Source of the DNA: Candidatus Enterococcus murrayae
GTDB lineage: Bacteria; Bacillota; Bacilli; Lactobacillales; Enterococcaceae
Assembly: GCF_017315985.1 (NCBI RefSeq)
Contig: NZ_JAFLVR010000047.1
Coordinates: 1-64,000 of the forward strand
Direction: 5' to 3'
DNA: 64,000 bases
A program made the position numbers and the translations under genes. This document shows positions 43,677-53,382 of the stretch, one piece after another; the first letter of the stretch is position 1; each line of letters begins with the position of its first letter. The notes under the pieces were generated by a model. That model searched no databases, was not told the DNA's origin, and saw only the letters and a program-made list of their open reading frames with translations.

Positions 43677-44117
43677 ATGGAAAGAAACTGGGAAGAATTA
43701 AATACCTATTTAGTTTCAATTTTCAACGACGTTTTGTCGATTGAAGAAAACGAACTAAAAAAATCACAATTCAGCGATTTGACGATTACTGAGATGCATA
43801 CTATTGATGCAATCGGGATGTACAAAAAGAAGACGACAACAGAGGTTGCAAGAGAATTATTAGTAACTGTTGGCACCTTGACGACATCAATCAATCGCTT
43901 AGTGAAAAAGGGCTATGTAGAACGTATTCGCAGCGAAGATGATCGACGAGTAGTTAAACTGGGTTTAACGAAAAAAGGACGTTTAGTATTTCGAATTCAT
44001 CAGCATTTTCACCACGAGATGGTAAAAAGTGCCATCAAGGATTTGAATCCGGACGAGCAAGAGGTTTTCTTAAAAGCGCTAGTAAACCTATATAGTTACT
44101 TAGAGGAGATCAAATGA
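43677..44117 (+). CDS. fabT: FabT, MarR-family fatty-acid regulator
   Basis: This 146-residue winged-helix repressor has a recognition region TTTEVARELLVTVGTLTTSINRLVKKGYVER and wing SEDDRRVVKLGLTKKG. Such FabT proteins bind long-chain acyl-ACP and then repress fab genes. It is the first gene of the operon, 15 bases after the second of two palindromic operators. Its stop overlaps the fabH start (ATGA), so regulator and enzyme are coupled. The ribosome site is AGGTGAGG. Confidence 0.93.
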   Translation: MERNWEELNTYLVSIFNDVLSIEENELKKSQFSDLTITEMHTIDAIGMYKKKTTTEVARELLVTVGTLTTSINRLVKKGYVERIRSEDDRRVVKLGLTKKGRLVFRIHQHFHHEMVKSAIKDLNPDEQEVFLKALVNLYSYLEEIK

Positions 44118-45076
44118 GTATGGGGTTCGGAAAAATAATCGCAACGGCACGCTATTTACCTGAAAAAGTCGTTACAAATGATGACTTGACCGAATGGCTG
44201 GATACGTCGGATGAATGGATAGAAACGCGGACAGGAATCAAACAGCGACATATCGCCGAAGAGGAAAATACGTCGGATATGTGTTTGCGTGTTGCTGAAA
44301 AACTGATCGATAAAGCGACAATTGATCCTATGAGTTTGGATTTTATCATTGTTGCTACAATGTCGCCAGATTATACATCGCCTTCTGTAGCTTGTCAGGT
44401 ACAAGGTCAACTCGGAGCTAAAAAGGCAATGGCTTTTGACGTAACGGCGGCTTGTGCAGGATTTGTTTATGCATTAGCTACTGCCGAAAATTTTGTGCGC
44501 AGTGGAATGACTCGTGGAATCGTCATTGGCGGTGAAAAAATTTCTAAGCTGTTAGATTGGCAGGATCGCTCAGCTGCTGTACTTTTTGGTGATGGCGCTG
44601 CGGGAGTTTTGTTAGAAGCAAATGAAGAACCTTCTATTATAAAGCAGATGCTGCGAGCAGATGGCGAACGAGCTAATGCATTGACCTCGGGTTTCCGCAA
44701 AAACAGTAATATCTTTCATGAAGAAACGGAGACTAATACAGCGCTATCTATGGATGGCCGCGGAATCTGGAACTTCGCTTTAAATGATGTCACCAAAAGT
44801 TTGAAAGAATTTATTGGTGAGGAGTCAGTTGATTATTATCTGCTGCATCAAGCCAATAAGCGAATCATTGAAAAAATGGCTCGTAAAATGAATGAGCCAA
44901 TTGAAAAATTCCCTATGAATCTAATGAATTATGGGAACACTTCAGCTGCAAGTATCCCAATTTTATTGGATGAACTGGTTGAAGCAAATGTTTTATCTTT
45001 AAATAGCAAGCAAAAAGTGGTATTGACAGGCTATGGCGGTGGATTAGCGTGGGGGAACCTGCTGATTCAGCTGTAA
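44114..45076 (+). CDS. fabH: 3-oxoacyl-ACP synthase III (FabH)
   Basis: This 320-residue condensing enzyme starts each fatty acid by joining an acyl-CoA primer to malonyl-ACP. The Cys-His-Asn triad is visible: C114 in FDVTAACAGFVYA, H245 in YYLLHQANKRI and N275 in MNYGNTSAAS. The start ATG 44114 overlaps fabT by four bases; a second in-frame ATG at 44120 is possible. It is followed by acpP after 51 bases. Substrate chain type (straight or branched) cannot be read from sequence. Confidence 0.96.
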   Translation: MSMGFGKIIATARYLPEKVVTNDDLTEWLDTSDEWIETRTGIKQRHIAEEENTSDMCLRVAEKLIDKATIDPMSLDFIIVATMSPDYTSPSVACQVQGQLGAKKAMAFDVTAACAGFVYALATAENFVRSGMTRGIVIGGEKISKLLDWQDRSAAVLFGDGAAGVLLEANEEPSIIKQMLRADGERANALTSGFRKNSNIFHEETETNTALSMDGRGIWNFALNDVTKSLKEFIGEESVDYYLLHQANKRIIEKMARKMNEPIEKFPMNLMNYGNTSAASIPILLDELVEANVLSLNSKQKVVLTGYGGGLAWGNLLIQL

Positions 45077-45127
45077 GTTTGTTAAAAATATAAAATCAAA
45101 ACTTAAAATTATCGGGGGAAACAACTT

Positions 45128-45355
45128 ATGACATTCGAAAAAATCCAAGACATTATCGTAGAAGAACTAGGAGTAGAAAAAGAAGAAGTAAAATTAGAAA
45201 CAAACATTCAAGAAGATCTTGAGGCAGATAGCTTGGACTTGTTCCAAATCATCAACGAAATCGAAGACGAATTTGATGTGAAAATCGAAACAGAAGACGG
45301 TATCACAACTGTTAAAGATTTAGTTGAATATGTTGAAAAACAACAAAACGCTTAA
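45128..45355 (+). CDS. acpP: Acyl carrier protein
   Basis: This 75-residue very acidic four-helix protein carries growing acyl chains on a phosphopantetheine arm attached to S35 in the DSL motif ([18 protein letters not shown]). The start ATG 45128 follows GGGGGAAAC, an adequate site. Codon use is biased for high expression. A stable hairpin without T-run follows its stop, which may trim or stabilise the acpP message relative to the rest of the operon. In E. faecalis fabK comes next; here fabD does. Confidence 0.96.
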   Translation: MTFEKIQDIIVEELGVEKEEVKLETNIQEDLEADSLDLFQIINEIEDEFDVKIETEDGITTVKDLVEYVEKQQNA

Positions 45356-45369
45356 TTAATAAAATTTCG

Positions 45370-45401
45370 GGAAAAGGCTAGGCGTAAGGCCTGGCCTTTC
45401 C
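45370..45401 (+). other. Stable hairpin between acpP and fabD
   Basis: 13 base pairs with one bulged A and one G-T pair (45370-45383 with 45389-45401) and a 5-base loop. No T-run follows, so it is a processing or stability element, or a partial pause site, rather than a full terminator. Confidence 0.65.
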
Positions 45402-45419
45402 TGCTATTAGGAGACGATC

Positions 45420-46364
45420 ATGAAAACAGCATTCTTGTTCAGCGGGCAGGGCGCTCAATATGTTGGAATGGGCAAAGAGTTATATCAGCAAGAAAAAATT
45501 GTAAAAGAAACCTTTGAAGAGGCTAGTGATTTATTAGGCTTTTCAATGGAGGACTTGTGTTTCGAAGAAAATGATCAGTTAAATGAAACAAAGTACACGC
45601 AACCAGCTATTTTGACAGTCAGCACGGCTTTCTTACGTATTTTAACAACTCAAGGATTTCAAGCTGATGCATTGGCAGGCTTAAGTTTAGGTGAGTATAC
45701 AGCGTTAGTTGCATCAGGTGCACTAAAATTTAGCGATGCGGTACAGCTTGTTTACAAGCGTGGTCAGTTCATGAGTGAAGCTGCGCCAACTGGAAGTGGA
45801 AAAATGGTAGCTGTGATGAATACAGCTGCTGAAGTGATTGAAGATTGCTGTCATCAGGCTTCTGCTCTCGGAGTTGTTTCGCCAGCAAACTATAATACTC
45901 CGCAACAAATCGTGATTGGCGGTGAAGTTGCCGCAGTCGAAAAAGCGGAAGAATTATTGCAAGCTGCTGGAACAAAAAGGATGATTCCGTTGAACGTTAG
46001 CGGTCCATTCCATACCGCATTATTAGAACCTGCCAGCAAACGCTTGAATCAAGAGCTGCAGACAATCACTTTTTCAGAAATGAATGTTCCTGTGATTTCA
46101 AATACCACTGCAGAAAGTATGCCTCAAGGCGAAATCGTTTCATTATTAACGAAACAAGTGATGTCACCGGTACGATTCAGTGACAGTATCGAGAAGTTGA
46201 AGGAATTAGGTATTTCTCAACTAGTCGAGATTGGTCCTGGAAAAACACTAACCGGCTTTATTAAGAAGATTGATCGTTCGTTATCGATGAGTCGTGTGGA
46301 AGATAGCAAAACATTAGCAGAAACAATCAGCTTTTTGGGAGGTCCTAATGGAACTAACGAATAA
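45420..46364 (+). CDS. fabD: Malonyl-CoA:ACP transacylase
   Basis: This 314-residue enzyme loads malonyl groups onto ACP. The nucleophile is S89 in the GLSLGEYTAL elbow. The oxyanion segment FSGQGAQYVGMG (7-18) and the catalytic His in NVSGPFHTALL are present. The ribosome site TAGGAG precedes ATG 45420. It overlaps fabG by 17 bases, showing translational coupling. It directly follows acpP without an enoyl reductase gene between. Confidence 0.96.
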   Translation: MKTAFLFSGQGAQYVGMGKELYQQEKIVKETFEEASDLLGFSMEDLCFEENDQLNETKYTQPAILTVSTAFLRILTTQGFQADALAGLSLGEYTALVASGALKFSDAVQLVYKRGQFMSEAAPTGSGKMVAVMNTAAEVIEDCCHQASALGVVSPANYNTPQQIVIGGEVAAVEKAEELLQAAGTKRMIPLNVSGPFHTALLEPASKRLNQELQTITFSEMNVPVISNTTAESMPQGEIVSLLTKQVMSPVRFSDSIEKLKELGISQLVEIGPGKTLTGFIKKIDRSLSMSRVEDSKTLAETISFLGGPNGTNE

Positions 46365-47079
46365 AACAGTGTTTATTACCGGCAGCAGCCGTGGAATAGG
46401 TTGGGCCATAGCGAAAGCTTTTGCTCAAGCAGGAGCCAATATTGTATTGAACGGCCGAAAAGCGATCCCAGCAGAGAAAGTAGCTGAGATTGAAGCTTTA
46501 GGTGTGAAATGTACTAGCATTTGCGGCGACATCAGCTCGTTTGATGAAGCTGGAAAAATGATTAAGGAATGTGAAGAAACTTTAGACTCGGTCGATATTC
46601 TGATTAATAATGCCGGAATTACAAAGGATCAATTACTTTTACGAATGAAACCCGAGGACTTTGATGCAGTCATGGACATCAATTTAAAAGGAACATTTAA
46701 TATGACTCAGCAGGTTTTGAAGAAAATGATGAAAAAACGTGCCGGTGCGATTATCAATCTGTCCAGCGTAGTAGGATTGATCGGGAATGTCGGGCAAAGC
46801 AACTATGCTGCAAGCAAAGCTGGTGTGATCGGTTTTACCAAAGCTGTAGCGCGAGAAGTAGCACCACGGGGAATCACTTGTAATGCGATTGCCCCTGGTT
46901 TTATCAAAACGGATATGACAGATGAACTGAACGATAAAGTTAAAGAACAAATGGAAGGGCAAATTCCGCTAAAATGTTTTGGCAATGTGGATGATGTGGC
47001 AAATGCTGCCTTATTCTTGGCGCAAAATAGTTATATCACCGGTCAAGTATTGAACGTTGATGGCGGAATGGTCATGTAA
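46348..47079 (+). CDS. fabG: 3-oxoacyl-ACP reductase
   Basis: This 243-residue NADPH-dependent short-chain reductase performs the first reduction of each elongation cycle. It has the nucleotide loop TGSSRGIG (11-18) and NNAG (87-90), with catalytic S140, Y153 and K157 in SNYAASKAG. A GGGAGG site inside the fabD end precedes ATG 46348. fabF follows after 17 bases. Confidence 0.96.
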   Translation: MELTNKTVFITGSSRGIGWAIAKAFAQAGANIVLNGRKAIPAEKVAEIEALGVKCTSICGDISSFDEAGKMIKECEETLDSVDILINNAGITKDQLLLRMKPEDFDAVMDINLKGTFNMTQQVLKKMMKKRAGAIINLSSVVGLIGNVGQSNYAASKAGVIGFTKAVAREVAPRGITCNAIAPGFIKTDMTDELNDKVKEQMEGQIPLKCFGNVDDVANAALFLAQNSYITGQVLNVDGGMVM

Positions 47080-47096
47080 AGAAAGGACGGAATAAA

Positions 47097-48323
47097 ATGA
47101 ATCGTGTCGTAATTACAGGTTTTGGTGTTGCCTCACCAATTGGTAATGATGAAGAAACATTTTTAAAAAATTTAAAAGAAGGAAATCATGGTTTTGGTCC
47201 AATCACTCGTTTTGATGCCAGTGAAACAGGTATTTCAGTAGTGGCTGAGGTCAAGGATTTCCCTTTGGAAAAATATTTTGTCAAAAAAGATACTAAACGA
47301 ATGGAAACTTATTCGCTATATGCTATCTATTCCGCCCTTGAAGCATTAGAAATGAGCGGAATCAACACTGAAGAAGAAGATATGGAACGTTTTGGTGTGA
47401 TGATTGGTTCAGGTGTTGGTGGTCTAGGAACAATCCAAGATCAAGTATTAAAAATGGATGCCAAAGGACCAGCACGCGTTTCTCCTATGTTCGTACCTTT
47501 AGCGATCGTGAATATGGCAGCTGGAAATGTTGCTTTACGTATTGGAGCAAAAGGAATTTGTACAAGTACTGTAACCGCATGTGCCAGTGGAACCCATTCA
47601 ATCGGGGAAGCATTCCGTAATATCAAGCACGGCTATTCAGATGTTATCATCGCTGGCGGTGCTGAATCTTGTATTAATAAAATTGGGATTTCTGGCTTTG
47701 CTTCATTAACAGCTTTGAGTACGTCAGAGGATCCAGCCCGAGCATCAATTCCATTTGATAAAGACCGCAATGGTTTTGTCATGGGAGAGGGTGCTGGTGT
47801 TCTGGTTCTAGAATCCTTAGAACACGCGCAAAAACGCGGTGCAAATATTCTTGGTGAGGTTGTTGGGTACGGGGCAACATGCGATGCTTACCATATGACG
47901 GCTCCGTCACCAGACGGAGAAGGCGCAGCAAGAGCGATTTCAGAAGCAATCAAAGAAGCAGGAATTTCTCCAGCTGATGTTAATTATGTGAATGCCCATG
48001 GAACAAGTACACAAGCAAACGATAAAGCGGAAAGTAAGGCAATTGAGGCTGCGCTAACCGAAACAGCTTATGTCAGCAGTACAAAATCATTAACGGGACA
48101 TTTATTAGGGGGCGCTGGAGGCGTAGAAGCAGTTGCTTCATTGATGGCTGTTCAACATCAATTTATTCCACCAACCGCAAATATTCAAGAAGTAGATCCA
48201 GAAATCAAGGCAAATGTTGTTGTGAACGAAGCAAAGGAAACACCAGTCAATTATGCGGTGAGTAATTCTCTAGGTTTTGGCGGTCACAACGCTGTGATCT
48301 GCTTGAAACGCTGGGAGGATTAA
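47097..48323 (+). CDS. fabF: 3-oxoacyl-ACP synthase II
   Basis: This 408-residue elongation condensing enzyme has C162 in TVTACASGTHSIGEAF and two catalytic histidines in VNAHGTSTQAND and SLTGHLLGGAGG. The length and residues match FabF. In E. faecalis the chromosome also carries the FabO paralogue near fabI/fabN; this copy, in the main operon, corresponds to the FabF position. The ribosome site is GAAAGGACGG. Confidence 0.95.
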   Translation: MNRVVITGFGVASPIGNDEETFLKNLKEGNHGFGPITRFDASETGISVVAEVKDFPLEKYFVKKDTKRMETYSLYAIYSALEALEMSGINTEEEDMERFGVMIGSGVGGLGTIQDQVLKMDAKGPARVSPMFVPLAIVNMAAGNVALRIGAKGICTSTVTACASGTHSIGEAFRNIKHGYSDVIIAGGAESCINKIGISGFASLTALSTSEDPARASIPFDKDRNGFVMGEGAGVLVLESLEHAQKRGANILGEVVGYGATCDAYHMTAPSPDGEGAARAISEAIKEAGISPADVNYVNAHGTSTQANDKAESKAIEAALTETAYVSSTKSLTGHLLGGAGGVEAVASLMAVQHQFIPPTANIQEVDPEIKANVVVNEAKETPVNYAVSNSLGFGGHNAVICLKRWED

Positions 48324-48325
48324 GC

Positions 48326-48796
48326 ATGGAAATCAACGAAGTCAAAGAGCTGCTGAATCAATTTAATGATTCAAACCTAACTGAATTTGATTTACGTGAA
48401 GGCAGCTTTGAATTATACATGAATAAAAATCAGATGAGTCGCCAAACTGCAGCACCAGTTCAAACCGTTCAGTCCATGGAATCAACCACAGCTGAGGTAA
48501 CTGCATCAGCTGCTCCGATTTCGGATTCAGAAAATGTTCCGGTTGCTGAGACTAAAAGCGAAGGTGAAGTAATCACTTCACCAATTGTAGGAATTGTCTA
48601 CTTACAACCATCGCCAGAGCAAGATGCCTACAAATCAGTTGGCGACACGGTGAAGCAAGGCGAAACGGTTTGTATTATTGAAGCGATGAAATTGTTAAAC
48701 GAAATTACTAGTGACTTTGATGGTACCGTCACTGAAATTTTAGTAGAAAATGAAGATGTCGTTGAGTATGGGCAACCATTATTCCGTATTAACTAG
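48326..48796 (+). CDS. accB: Biotin carboxyl carrier protein of acetyl-CoA carboxylase
   Basis: This 156-residue protein carries biotin on K122 in the EAMKLLNE motif of the C-terminal lipoyl-type domain (about 80-155). An N-terminal helix (1-25) and a flexible Ala/Pro/Thr/Glu-rich linker (40-80) precede it. It swings CO2 from AccC to AccAD to make malonyl-CoA. It starts two bases after fabF. A 103-base gap separates it from fabZ, with a small hairpin but no clear terminator. Confidence 0.96.
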   Translation: MEINEVKELLNQFNDSNLTEFDLREGSFELYMNKNQMSRQTAAPVQTVQSMESTTAEVTASAAPISDSENVPVAETKSEGEVITSPIVGIVYLQPSPEQDAYKSVGDTVKQGETVCIIEAMKLLNEITSDFDGTVTEILVENEDVVEYGQPLFRIN

Positions 48797-48899
48797 GGGA
48801 TTAATTCAATTTTTCATAGTGCTAAAAAATGTAAGCTTTAGATGAATGATAGACATGATGAGCAACAGGCTCATTTATACGAACTAGGAGGATTTATAA

Positions 48900-49322
48900 A
48901 TGCTAACGATTGAAGAAATTAAAGAAATTATTCCGCATCGTTATCCAATGTTGCTGATTGATCGAGTGGAAGAATTAGAAGCAGGAAAAAACATTAAGGC
49001 TAAAAAAAATGTTTCTGTTAACGAACCATTTTTCCAAGGTCATTTTCCTCATGAACCAGTAATGCCAGGTGTATTGATTGTTGAAGCAATGGCTCAAGCT
49101 GGTGCTGTTGCTTTATTATCAATGGATGAATTCAAAGGCAAAACTGCCTATTTCGGTGGAATTGACAAAGCGAAATTCCGTAAGAAAGTTGTTCCAGGAG
49201 ATACCTTAGTTTTAGAAGTAGAATTAACAAAAGTTCGTTCTTCAGCCGGCTGTGGAAAAGGCATCGCATATGTCGATGGTAAAAAAGTTGCCGAAGCAGA
49301 ACTGACTTTTATGATTGGATAG
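48900..49322 (+). CDS. fabZ: 3-hydroxyacyl-ACP dehydratase FabZ
   Basis: This 140-residue hot-dog-fold enzyme dehydrates 3-hydroxyacyl-ACP. Catalytic H48 is in [12 protein letters not shown] and E62 in [10 protein letters not shown] strong AGGAGG precedes ATG 48900. Enterococci also have FabN, a dehydratase/isomerase, elsewhere; the residues here fit FabZ placement between accB and accC. Its stop abuts the accC start directly. Confidence 0.93.
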   Translation: MLTIEEIKEIIPHRYPMLLIDRVEELEAGKNIKAKKNVSVNEPFFQGHFPHEPVMPGVLIVEAMAQAGAVALLSMDEFKGKTAYFGGIDKAKFRKKVVPGDTLVLEVELTKVRSSAGCGKGIAYVDGKKVAEAELTFMIG

Positions 49323-50693
49323 ATGTCTATGTTTTCAAAAATTTTGATCGCTAATCGTGGCGAAATTGCTGTAAGGATCATCCGGGCCTGTCGTGAATTA
49401 GGAATTCAGACAGTTGCGGTTTATTCTGAAGCGGATAAAGAAGCGTTGCATACTGAAATGGCGGATGAAGCAATTTGTATTGGCCCCGCGCGTTCAAGTG
49501 ACTCCTATTTAAATATGCAGGAAATCTTGAGTGCGGCAATCGTAACAAATGCCGAGGCGATTCATCCTGGCTTTGGTTTCTTGTCAGAAAATAGTTTGTT
49601 TGCGACGATGTGTGCGGAATGTAACATCAAGTTCATTGGACCAAGCGAAACAACCATCGACGCGATGGGAAATAAAATTCATGCACGGCAACTAATGAAA
49701 GATGCAGGTGTTCCTGTTATACCAGGCAGTGACGGTGCGATCGAAACGCTGGAAGAAGCAGAAAAGCTTGCAGATGAAATCGGATATCCTGTAATGCTGA
49801 AAGCTGCTGCTGGTGGCGGAGGAAAAGGGATTCGCAAGGTTCCTACAAAAAGCGAGCTTGAAAAGAATTTCTTATCTGCAAAGTCAGAAGCTAAAGCAGC
49901 TTTTGGTGATGACGCGATGTACATGGAAAAAATTATTTATCCTGCACGTCACATCGAAGTACAGATTCTAGGAGATCAGCAAGGAGATGTCATTCATCTA
50001 GGCGAACGAGATTGCTCTTTGCAGAGAAATAATCAAAAGGTATTAGAAGAAGCTCCTTCTGTTGTTATCGGTGAGGATACTCGCAAAATGCTTGGAGATA
50101 TCGCTGTCAAAGCTGGGAAAGCTGTAAATTATGAGAGTGCCGGAACGATCGAATTTCTACGTGATGAAGAGGGAAGTTTCTATTTCATGGAAATGAACAC
50201 TCGTATCCAAGTAGAGCATCCAATCACAGAGATGGTAACAGGAATAGATATCGTGAAAAAGCAAATCAAAATTGCAGCGGGTGAACCTTTAGGTTTAAAA
50301 CAATCAGATGTGAAGTTTCAAGGACATTCTATTGAATGCCGAATAAATGCTGAAAATCCAGCATTTAACTTTGCGCCTTCTCCTGGTAGAATCAAAACGT
50401 TGCTTTTGCCTAGCGGCGGATTAGGATTACGGGTAGATAGTGCGATGTATAGTGGAGTGACGATTCCGCCCTACTATGATTCAATGATTGCGAAGATCAT
50501 TGTCCATGGTGAAGATCGTTTTGACGCTTTAATGAAGATGCAGCGGGCCTTGGGCGAGTTTGTTTCTGACGGGGTCATTACGAATGTTGAATTTCAAATG
50601 GATCTGATTAGTCATCCGAGTGTTTTATTTGGCGACTATGACACAAGTTTCTTGCAAAAAACATTTTTACCTGAGTGGCAACAAAGCGAGTAG
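49323..50693 (+). CDS. accC: Biotin carboxylase of acetyl-CoA carboxylase
   Basis: This 456-residue ATP-grasp enzyme carboxylates biotin on AccB. The N-terminal MFSKILIANRGEIAVRII, the glycine-rich loop AAAGGGGKGIRKV and EMNTRIQVEHPITEMVTGID with catalytic Glu and Arg are all present. The ATG 49323 touches the fabZ stop; an in-frame ATG at 49329 gives the usual family start MFSKIL and may be the real one. It is part of the continuous fab/acc operon. Confidence 0.96.
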   Translation: MSMFSKILIANRGEIAVRIIRACRELGIQTVAVYSEADKEALHTEMADEAICIGPARSSDSYLNMQEILSAAIVTNAEAIHPGFGFLSENSLFATMCAECNIKFIGPSETTIDAMGNKIHARQLMKDAGVPVIPGSDGAIETLEEAEKLADEIGYPVMLKAAAGGGGKGIRKVPTKSELEKNFLSAKSEAKAAFGDDAMYMEKIIYPARHIEVQILGDQQGDVIHLGERDCSLQRNNQKVLEEAPSVVIGEDTRKMLGDIAVKAGKAVNYESAGTIEFLRDEEGSFYFMEMNTRIQVEHPITEMVTGIDIVKKQIKIAAGEPLGLKQSDVKFQGHSIECRINAENPAFNFAPSPGRIKTLLLPSGGLGLRVDSAMYSGVTIPPYYDSMIAKIIVHGEDRFDALMKMQRALGEFVSDGVITNVEFQMDLISHPSVLFGDYDTSFLQKTFLPEWQQSE

Positions 50694-50704
50694 GAGGAAT
50701 TTAG

Positions 50705-51574
50705 GTGGGACTTTTTAATAAGAAAAAAAACTACATTCGGATCAATCCTAACCGCGACAGTGTACCAACAACGAAACCAGCTGTACCTGATGATATGTGG
50801 GCAAAGTGTCCAAATTGCAAACGTACCCTCTACAAAAAAGAGATTGGCGCTGAAAAAGTTTGCCCTCATTGCGGGTATAGTTTTCGGATCAGTGCTTGGG
50901 AACGATTGGCTCTAACGATCGATGAAAAAAGTTTTACTGATTGGGATAATCAGCTAGAACAAAATAATCCGATTGATTTTCCTGAATACTTAACTAAAAT
51001 CGAAGAAACCAAAGAAAAAACTGGTTTGGATGAAGCCGTATTAACAGGGAAAGCAACAATTAACGATCAAGCTGTTGCTATTGGTGTAATGGATGCCAAT
51101 TTTATTATGGGGAGTATGGGAACAGTCGTCGGTGAAAAAATTACTCGGCTTTTTGAAAAGGCCTTGAACGAAAGTCTGCCTGTAGTTTTGTTTACCGCTT
51201 CAGGCGGAGCTCGTATGCAAGAAGGGATATTTTCACTGATGCAAATGGCCAAAATTTCAGCAGCCGTCAAACGACATAGTAATGCGGGACTGCTTTATAT
51301 TACTGTCTTAACGGATCCAACTACTGGCGGTGTAACTGCCAGCTTTGCGATGGAAGGGGATATTATCCTTGCTGAGCCGCAAACATTAGTGGGCTTTGCT
51401 GGTCGACGAGTAATTGAGCAGACTATTCGCCAGCAACTGCCAGATGATTTTCAAAAGGCGGAATTTCTTTTGCAACATGGCTTTATTGATCAAATTGTAC
51501 CAAGAATGGTTTTACGAGATCGGTTGTCACAATTACTGGCATTTCATCAACAGAAAGGCTGGTGTGAAGAATGA
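50705..51574 (+). CDS. accD: Acetyl-CoA carboxylase carboxyltransferase subunit beta
   Basis: This 289-residue subunit has a C4 zinc ribbon (C35, C38, C53, C56) followed by the crotonase-like carboxyltransferase domain ([31 protein letters not shown]). It pairs with AccA to move the carboxyl group to acetyl-CoA. The start is GTG 50705, six bases after AGGAGG. It overlaps accA by four bases. Confidence 0.95.
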   Translation: MGLFNKKKNYIRINPNRDSVPTTKPAVPDDMWAKCPNCKRTLYKKEIGAEKVCPHCGYSFRISAWERLALTIDEKSFTDWDNQLEQNNPIDFPEYLTKIEETKEKTGLDEAVLTGKATINDQAVAIGVMDANFIMGSMGTVVGEKITRLFEKALNESLPVVLFTASGGARMQEGIFSLMQMAKISAAVKRHSNAGLLYITVLTDPTTGGVTASFAMEGDIILAEPQTLVGFAGRRVIEQTIRQQLPDDFQKAEFLLQHGFIDQIVPRMVLRDRLSQLLAFHQQKGWCEE

Positions 51575-52356
51575 GTCTAACTGCTGGAGAAATTGTTAAA
51601 TTAGCAAGGCATCAAGATCGTTTGACTAGTCTAGATTATTTTGAAAAAATCTTTACTGACTTTCAAGAATTACATGGTGATCGTTTATTTGGAGATGATC
51701 CTGCTATTGTTGGCGGTATTGCCAAGCTTGCAGGTAAATCAGTAACGATAATCGGCATTCAAAAGGGAAACGATTTAAAAGAAAACATGGAGCGTAATTT
51801 TGGGCAGCCGAATCCTGAGGGGTATCGCAAGGCACTCCGTCTAATGAAACAGGCTGAAAAGTTCAATCGCCCAGTAATCTGTTTTGTAAACACACCGGGT
51901 GCATTCTGTGGTGTAGAGGCTGAGGAGCGAGGAGAAGGCGAAGCAATCGCTCGTAATCTTTTAGAGATGTCTGATTTAAAAGTTCCGATTATTTCAATTG
52001 TAACTGGAGAAGGCGGCAGTGGTGGAGCGTTAGCATTAGCGTTAGCAGATGAAGTTTGGATGATGGAATATAGTATTTATGCGATTCTTTCACCAGAAGG
52101 ATTTGCATCGATTCTTTGGAAAGACGGAAAACGAGCAGATGAGGCGGCAGAATTGATGAAGATTACTGCAGCAGAACTGTTGCAGTTGGATGTTATTGAC
52201 CGTGTGATCCCCGAAACATTGAAGGGGAAAAAACTTAGTGAAGATAAAATCATTCGTATGATGCGGAAATCTCTAGTTGAAAAAATCACTGAACTATCAA
52301 AATATTCGTCAGAAGAATTGATTGAAAAAAGATATCAGCGATTTAGAAAATTTTAA
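51571..52356 (+). CDS. accA: Acetyl-CoA carboxylase carboxyltransferase subunit alpha
   Basis: This 261-residue partner of AccD has the family segments [35 protein letters not shown]-type oxyanion region ([17 protein letters not shown]) and [16 protein letters not shown]. It is shorter than the proteobacterial form, as is usual in Firmicutes. Its start overlaps accD (ATGA). It is the last gene of the operon and is followed by a terminator. Confidence 0.95.
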   Translation: MSLTAGEIVKLARHQDRLTSLDYFEKIFTDFQELHGDRLFGDDPAIVGGIAKLAGKSVTIIGIQKGNDLKENMERNFGQPNPEGYRKALRLMKQAEKFNRPVICFVNTPGAFCGVEAEERGEGEAIARNLLEMSDLKVPIISIVTGEGGSGGALALALADEVWMMEYSIYAILSPEGFASILWKDGKRADEAAELMKITAAELLQLDVIDRVIPETLKGKKLSEDKIIRMMRKSLVEKITELSKYSSEELIEKRYQRFRKF

Positions 52357-52362
52357 CAAGCT

Positions 52363-52393
52363 AAAAAGGACAGCTTCTGCTGTTCTTTTTTTA
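52363..52393 (+). terminator. fab/acc operon terminator
   Basis: A stem of about 11 bp with one G-T pair (from 52364-52374 with 52379-52389), a TTCT loop and a T-run. Confidence 0.85.
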
Positions 52394-52455
52394 TGCAAAA
52401 TAATCGCTCTTTATTAAATAAATATTCATGAAACTATAGATTAAATGAAAAAATA

Positions 52456-52464
52456 TGCTATACT
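52456..52464 (+). promoter_or_regulatory. Extended -10 of the first binding-protein gene
   Basis: TGCTATACT at 52456-52464, 16 bases before the GGAGG site. Upstream at 52427-52436 lies CATGAAACTA, which resembles one half of the palindrome in the promoter of the paralogous gene. Confidence 0.5.
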
Positions 52465-52492
52465 ATTAAAAACTAATTATGGAGGAAAGCAT

Positions 52493-53299
52493 ATGAAAAA
52501 AGGGTTGAAGGTTGTACTAGCAGGAATAGCTTTATTTGTATTAGCAGCATGTGGAAGTAAGAATGAAGAGGATAAATTAGATACGATTAAAGAAAAAGGT
52601 GTGATCAAAGTAGCGACTTCACCAGATTATGCTCCTTTTGGCTTCCATACTACAATTGACGGTAAAGACAAAATCGTAGGTGCTGACATTGAAATGATGG
52701 AAGCAATCGCGAAAAAAATGGACGTCAAAGTTGAGTGGTTGGATATGAGTTTTAATGCAGTTCTGGCAGCTGCTAAAGAAGGAAAAGCAGATGTGGCAGT
52801 CTCAGCGATTTCCGTCACCAGTGAACGAGAGGAAAGCTTTGATTTTACTACAGACTATTATACATCCCCTCAAGTGATTGTGATTAATAAACAACATGAA
52901 AATGAGTTTACATCGATTGATCATTTTGCTGGGAAACAGGTTGGTGCTCAAAAAGGAACGATTCAAGAGAATATTGTAAAGGAACAAATGAAAGAAGCAA
53001 AACTAGTTTCAATCGAAAAATTGCCGAATATCTTTGTAGAAGTTAAGAACGGCTCTTTGGATGGATTAGTAGTTGAAAAAACCGTAGCGGATGCTTACGT
53101 CAATAAAAACCCAGAACTAATGATTGCTAATATCTCACTGAAAAGTATGAAAGAGGATGCGTTGTGTATCGCGGTTCCTAAAGGTAATGAAAAATTGGTT
53201 AAGGAACTTAATAGACATATCAAAGAAATGAAAGAAGCGGGAACAATTGATCAAATGGTTGAAGAGAACAATCAATTGTCTCAAAAAGGTGGAGATTAA
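52493..53299 (+). CDS. Amino-acid ABC transporter substrate-binding lipoprotein (first copy)
   Basis: This 268-residue protein has a lipoprotein signal peptide ending LAAC with lipidated C20, then an SBP_bac_3 domain (GVIKVATSPDYAPFGFHTTI, SFNAVLAAAKEGKADVAVSA, KQVGAQKGTIQEN). It captures an amino acid outside the membrane for the importer encoded downstream. It is a close paralogue of the next gene. The start is ATG 52493 after GGAGG; an in-frame ATG at 52445 lies upstream of the -10. It has its own promoter and is separated from the operon by 210 bases. Confidence 0.9.
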   Translation: MKKGLKVVLAGIALFVLAACGSKNEEDKLDTIKEKGVIKVATSPDYAPFGFHTTIDGKDKIVGADIEMMEAIAKKMDVKVEWLDMSFNAVLAAAKEGKADVAVSAISVTSEREESFDFTTDYYTSPQVIVINKQHENEFTSIDHFAGKQVGAQKGTIQENIVKEQMKEAKLVSIEKLPNIFVEVKNGSLDGLVVEKTVADAYVNKNPELMIANISLKSMKEDALCIAVPKGNEKLVKELNRHIKEMKEAGTIDQMVEENNQLSQKGGD

Positions 53300-53382
53300 A
53301 ATATTTATTCACTATGAAGTTGAATATATACAGTATGTAAAGCAGTATTCAATGTATATTTAATATTTATACAACAAATTGC

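Noticed and set aside
45077-45127. Possible FabT site before acpP (AGTTTG ... CAAAACT)
   Set aside because: The half-sites are 15 bases apart instead of 3, so it does not match the FabT palindrome.
48855-48880. Small hairpin TGAGC-AACAG-GCTCA between accB and fabZ
   Set aside because: Only a 5-6 bp stem with no T-run; too weak to call a terminator.
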